Assembly (NCBI GenBank): GCA_964351865.1
Contig: CAYGPJ010000006.1
Span: 1-64,000 of the forward strand
DNA length: 64,000 nucleotides
Source: JBCDJI01 sp964351865
GTDB lineage: Bacteria; Verrucomicrobiota; Verrucomicrobiia; Methylacidiphilales; JBCBYL01
Direction of reading: 5' to 3'
The notes below the pieces were generated by a model, which was not told the DNA's origin, did not search any database, and was given only the letters and a program-made list of their open reading frames with translations. The position numbers and the translations under genes are program-made. The stretch's first letter is position 1. Each line of letters opens with the position of its first letter. Below, piece by piece: positions 61,133-64,000 of the stretch.

Positions 61133-62899
61133 ATGGCTTCGAACAAGGTACAGAGCGATATACGCTTACGGGGAATACCTGTCTCACCAGGAGTGACCCG
61201 AGGCAAGCTCGTCGTTTTGTCTCGTCAGGAAATATCGGTTCCTAAGCGCAGCATCACGGAGTCAGAGATTGGTGACGAGATCGCGCGCTTGGAAAAAGCG
61301 TTGATCGAGACACGTCAGCAAATTCTCAACATTCAGAAACATCTCTCCACTTCGATTGGGGAGAAAGATGCCAGCATCTTTGATGCGCATTTACTGGTGG
61401 TGGAAGACTCCAGTCTGATAGAAGCTTTCAAAAAGCAACTTCACAGCCGCTTACTATGTGCGGAATACATCTTTTTTCACATCAGTCAGCGCTATGCTCA
61501 AAGCATGCGTGAGGTAGATGATCCCTATCTGCAAGAGCGGGCCGCTGACATCATGGATGTATCGAGAAGAGTATTGAATAACCTGACCGGTAAAATAGCT
61601 GCCGATCATTACACTCTGGAAGATAATAGTATTATCTTGTCCCATGATCTGGCCCCTTCAGATACGGCCACGCTTGATCGTGAGAAAGTAATCGGATTTG
61701 CCACCGACTTGGGAAGCCGGACCTCCCATACTGCGATTATGGCGCGTTCGCTCAATATTCCAGCGGTCGTAGGCCTGAAGGATGCTTCATACCATTTGGA
61801 TTCCGGTGCTGAAGTCATTCTCGACGGCTATGAAGGCATCCTGATCATTAATCCCTCAGAGCAGACAAGCTTCGAATATGGAGAGCTTGAGGAGAAGCAT
61901 CATGCGGTCGAAGTCGGTTTGGGTGAATTGCGCAATACTGAGGCCATCACGCGCGATAATCATAAGGTCATCATCTCGGCGAATGTTGAGCTACCGGAAG
62001 ATCTGCCTCAGCTGAAAATTTCCGGTGCTGAAGGTATTGGTCTATATCGCACTGAATTCCTGTTCATGAACCGAGTAGGCCTGCCAAGTGAAGATGAACA
62101 AATCGAAACTTATCGCAAAGTGATCGATGCGGCCAAGCCGGAAGCGGTCATTTTCCGGACACTGGACATCGGCGGAGATAAAATTGTCGATAATATGGGA
62201 TTTCCCGATGAGCTTAACCCGTTTTTGGGATGGAGAGCGATACGCTACTGTCTGGGGCGTGAAGAAATTTTTCGCACTCAGTTACGCGCTATATGTCGGG
62301 CCGGCGCCGATGACCATGTGCGAATCATGTTCCCCATGATTTCTACCTATGAAGAGCTGGTTCAGGCCAAAAGTATTTTGCAGTCAGTCATCTGGGATTT
62401 AGAAAAAGAAAAACTTCCACATTCAAAGGACATTGAGATTGGTGTCATGATTGAAGTGCCTTCACTGGCAATGATCGTAGACCATATTGTCCCGCAAGTT
62501 GATTTTATGAGTATCGGGACTAATGACCTGATCCAGTATTCATTGGCAGTAGACCGAACCAATGAAAAAGTGGCATATCTTTACCAGCCGACCCATCCGG
62601 CAATCGTTCGCTTTATTAAGCGTGTCGTCGATGCAGGCCATGCTGGCAACGTCTGGGTGGGAGTTTGTGGAGAAATGGCAGGAGAAGTCTTACTGACGCC
62701 ATTACTACTCGGATTAGGGGTGGATGAGCTCAGTATGGGCTCGGTCTTTATCCCGCGCGTGAAGCGAGCCGTGCAGCGTCTGGACTTTAACGAAATGCAA
62801 TCGATGATGCAGGAGATTGAGCATCTTCCGACTGCTGCGGAAATCGAACAGAAGCTCCAAGTGATCGCTTCGCGCCATTACCCGGAATTACTGAACTGA
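61133..62899 (+). CDS. ptsI: PTS enzyme I (phosphoenolpyruvate--protein phosphotransferase)
   Basis: 588 aa. It transfers phosphate from PEP to HPr. The active His is in GSRTSHTAIMARSLNIPAVV. EGIGLYRTEFLFMNR, DIGGDKIVDNMG, SIGTNDLIQY and the Cys in GVCGEMAGE complete the PEP-binding domain. No sugar-specific EII genes are in the window, so the set may serve regulation. It converges with the sigma-factor gene 33 bp away; a short palindrome (gataatcgattatc, 62909-62922) lies between. Confidence 0.95.
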   Translation: MASNKVQSDIRLRGIPVSPGVTRGKLVVLSRQEISVPKRSITESEIGDEIARLEKALIETRQQILNIQKHLSTSIGEKDASIFDAHLLVVEDSSLIEAFKKQLHSRLLCAEYIFFHISQRYAQSMREVDDPYLQERAADIMDVSRRVLNNLTGKIAADHYTLEDNSIILSHDLAPSDTATLDREKVIGFATDLGSRTSHTAIMARSLNIPAVVGLKDASYHLDSGAEVILDGYEGILIINPSEQTSFEYGELEEKHHAVEVGLGELRNTEAITRDNHKVIISANVELPEDLPQLKISGAEGIGLYRTEFLFMNRVGLPSEDEQIETYRKVIDAAKPEAVIFRTLDIGGDKIVDNMGFPDELNPFLGWRAIRYCLGREEIFRTQLRAICRAGADDHVRIMFPMISTYEELVQAKSILQSVIWDLEKEKLPHSKDIEIGVMIEVPSLAMIVDHIVPQVDFMSIGTNDLIQYSLAVDRTNEKVAYLYQPTHPAIVRFIKRVVDAGHAGNVWVGVCGEMAGEVLLTPLLLGLGVDELSMGSVFIPRVKRAVQRLDFNEMQSMMQEIEHLPTAAEIEQKLQVIASRHYPELLN

Positions 62900-62932
62900 T
62901 TTTAAGCTGATAATCGATTATCTGAGGAAAAT

Positions 62933-63781
62933 TCAGTTTTGGAGCACGAGTCGCTCTTTCTTTTCCATCGCATGGCGAAGCTTTTTCAGAGCGCCATTTT
63001 GAAGTTGGCGAATGCGCTCACGCGTTACTCCAAATTCTTCACCGATTTCAGCCAATGTGAGTGGTTTGTTTCCATCCAAGCCAAATCTCAGTCCTAGGAT
63101 TTTAAGCTCGCGTTCATTGAGGATATCCATCGAGCTTCGAACGAGGTCGTGCATGTTCTGGACTTCAAGTTCGAGCGAAGGGTCTGAGGCCGAGTCATCC
63201 TGCACGAGGTCGGTGAGGGATGCGGTGCTATCGTCATTACCAACTGGCTGATCCAGCGACAGAGTATGCTGTGAAGCGCGCCGCAACAACCCAAGTTTTT
63301 TGGTGGATATGTCGAGTTCATCTGCAAGTTCCTGCTCATCCGGTTCTCGTCCAAGTTCTTCAGTGAGTTGACTGTTCAGGCGGTTAATGCGGGTGAGTTT
63401 GTCGATAACATGGACGGGGAGACGAATAGTCTTGGACTGATTAGCCAGCGAGCGCCGCACCGCCTGTTTGATCCACCATGAGGCATAGGTGCTGAATTTT
63501 GTACCGCGATTGGGGTCAAATTTCTCTACAGCCCGAATTAATCCTAGATTGCCTTCTGAGATCAAGTCACTGAGTGGCAGTCCAAAGCCGTTGTAGTCCT
63601 TGGCAATCTTCACGACTAATCTTAAATTGGCCGCAATCATTCTCTGGCGGGCCTTTTTGTTGCCTTTTTGAACTTGCTTAGCGAGTTGGATTTCTTCCTC
63701 GCGAGTCAGTAAATCGACCTCGCCGATACCTTCCAGATAAGCCCTCAACGTTTCTCTTGTACCACTTGTAGATTCGCTCAT
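62933..63781 (-). CDS. RNA polymerase sigma factor, sigma-70 group 2 (RpoS/SigB-like)
   Basis: 282 aa from the ATG before SESTSG; a TTG 36 bp upstream would extend it. Region 1.2 (TLRAYLEGIGEVDLLTREEE), region 2 (AANLRLVVKIAKDYNGFGLP; STYASWWIKQAVRRSLANQ), region 3 and region 4 (ERELKILGLRFGLDG, VTRERIRQLQNGALKKLRH) are complete, with no region 1.1. This fits a group 2 alternative factor for stress or stationary phase. Next to it lies the tRNA-Leu gene. Confidence 0.93.
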   Translation of the reverse strand: MSESTSGTRETLRAYLEGIGEVDLLTREEEIQLAKQVQKGNKKARQRMIAANLRLVVKIAKDYNGFGLPLSDLISEGNLGLIRAVEKFDPNRGTKFSTYASWWIKQAVRRSLANQSKTIRLPVHVIDKLTRINRLNSQLTEELGREPDEQELADELDISTKKLGLLRRASQHTLSLDQPVGNDDSTASLTDLVQDDSASDPSLELEVQNMHDLVRSSMDILNERELKILGLRFGLDGNKPLTLAEIGEEFGVTRERIRQLQNGALKKLRHAMEKKERLVLQN

Positions 63782-63922
63782 ATACCCTTTAGACGGGGCA
63801 ATCCTTAAAATATTCAAAAAAAGTTAAGGAGAAAAAACATTAACTACCCAAATTAATATTTAAGGATAGAAGTGTGGACTTCGCGCGAGTGGATTTTTTA
63901 GTAAAATACGTAAAAAAATACA

Positions 63923-64000
63923 TACCCAGGGCGGGACTCGAACCCGCACGGAGGTTACCCTCCAGCGGATTTTAAGTCCGCTGCGTCTGCCATTTCGCCA
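63923..64000 (-). tRNA. tRNA-Leu (anticodon TAA), partial at window edge
   Basis: Reads on the minus strand. The loop CTTAAAA holds anticodon TAA within the stem GCGGA/TCCGC. A long variable arm (GGAGG...CCTCC) marks a class II tRNA, and the T loop is TTCGAGT. The 3' acceptor strand CCTGGGT and discriminator A are present; the 5' acceptor strand (about 7 nt) lies beyond position 64000. Confidence 0.93.

Noticed and set aside
62905..62932. Palindrome gataatcgattatc between ptsI and the sigma-factor gene as a terminator
   Set aside because: The stem is AT-rich and not followed by a T-run on either strand. Too weak to call.

Overview
This window looks like a chromosomal segment of a member of the Verrucomicrobiota or a close relative in the PVC superphylum. 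That call is inference from gene content, not from a marker tree. The supporting features are an HprK-HPr-enzyme I regulatory set, a Rho factor with an Arg/Asn/Gly-rich insertion, a primary sigma factor with a lysine/alanine-rich N-terminal tail, a cobalamin-dependent methylmalonyl-CoA (succinate-propionate) cluster like those known from propionate-forming Verrucomicrobia, a REP-associated transposase with its palindromes, and several families of short dispersed palindromic repeats. Coding density is high. I see no prophage, CRISPR array or plasmid functions.

Layout. 1-9.9 kb: rhodanese, mutY, tRNA-Asp, a cysteine-cluster protein, nadB, a REP-associated transposase between two near-perfect palindromes, a MoxR/DUF58/transglutaminase operon and queG. 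10-17 kb: a fatty acid desaturase, a 600-bp repeat-rich gap, an ArfB-like GGQ protein, an aldo/keto reductase, a protein with three similar helical repeats, a photolyase homologue with swapped domain order, and a class D beta-lactamase-like protein. 17.4-32.8 kb: twelve genes on the minus strand, eleven of which form a methylmalonyl-CoA pathway: 5S/OadA-type carboxyltransferase, both mutase subunits, MeaB, epimerase, 12S/MmdA-type carboxyltransferase, OadG-like, biotin carrier and OadB-like subunits, biotin ligase and a CoA-transferase. The twelfth is a membrane phosphoesterase.

32.9-45 kb: a secreted coiled-coil protein, a small membrane protein, two peptide ABC permeases, an M20 dipeptidase, an M29/NicX-like enzyme, a stand-alone OvoA-type methyltransferase, an SUI1-like factor, a TPMT-like methyltransferase, then ybeY, a 7TM-HD hydrolase and phoH (with a broken gene inserted in the set), and a DUF362 protein. 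45.3-64 kb: housekeeping genes dnaG, rpoD, aroB, dprA, a type IA topoisomerase, coaE, rho, the galE-like-hprK-ptsH-ptsI operon, a second sigma-70 factor, and a tRNA-Leu cut by the window edge.

How the parts work together. The 17-33 kb block can interconvert succinyl-CoA and propionyl-CoA, couple decarboxylation to Na+ export, biotinylate its own carrier and recycle CoA. It contains no biotin carboxylase, so it points to decarboxylation or transcarboxylation rather than ATP-driven carboxylation. The hprK-ptsH-ptsI set has no sugar permease nearby and looks regulatory. The most unusual points are the loss of catalytic residues in the GalE-like protein of that operon, the missing zinc ligands of DnaG, the permuted photolyase, and the repeat families, one of which encodes the tail of its own transposase.
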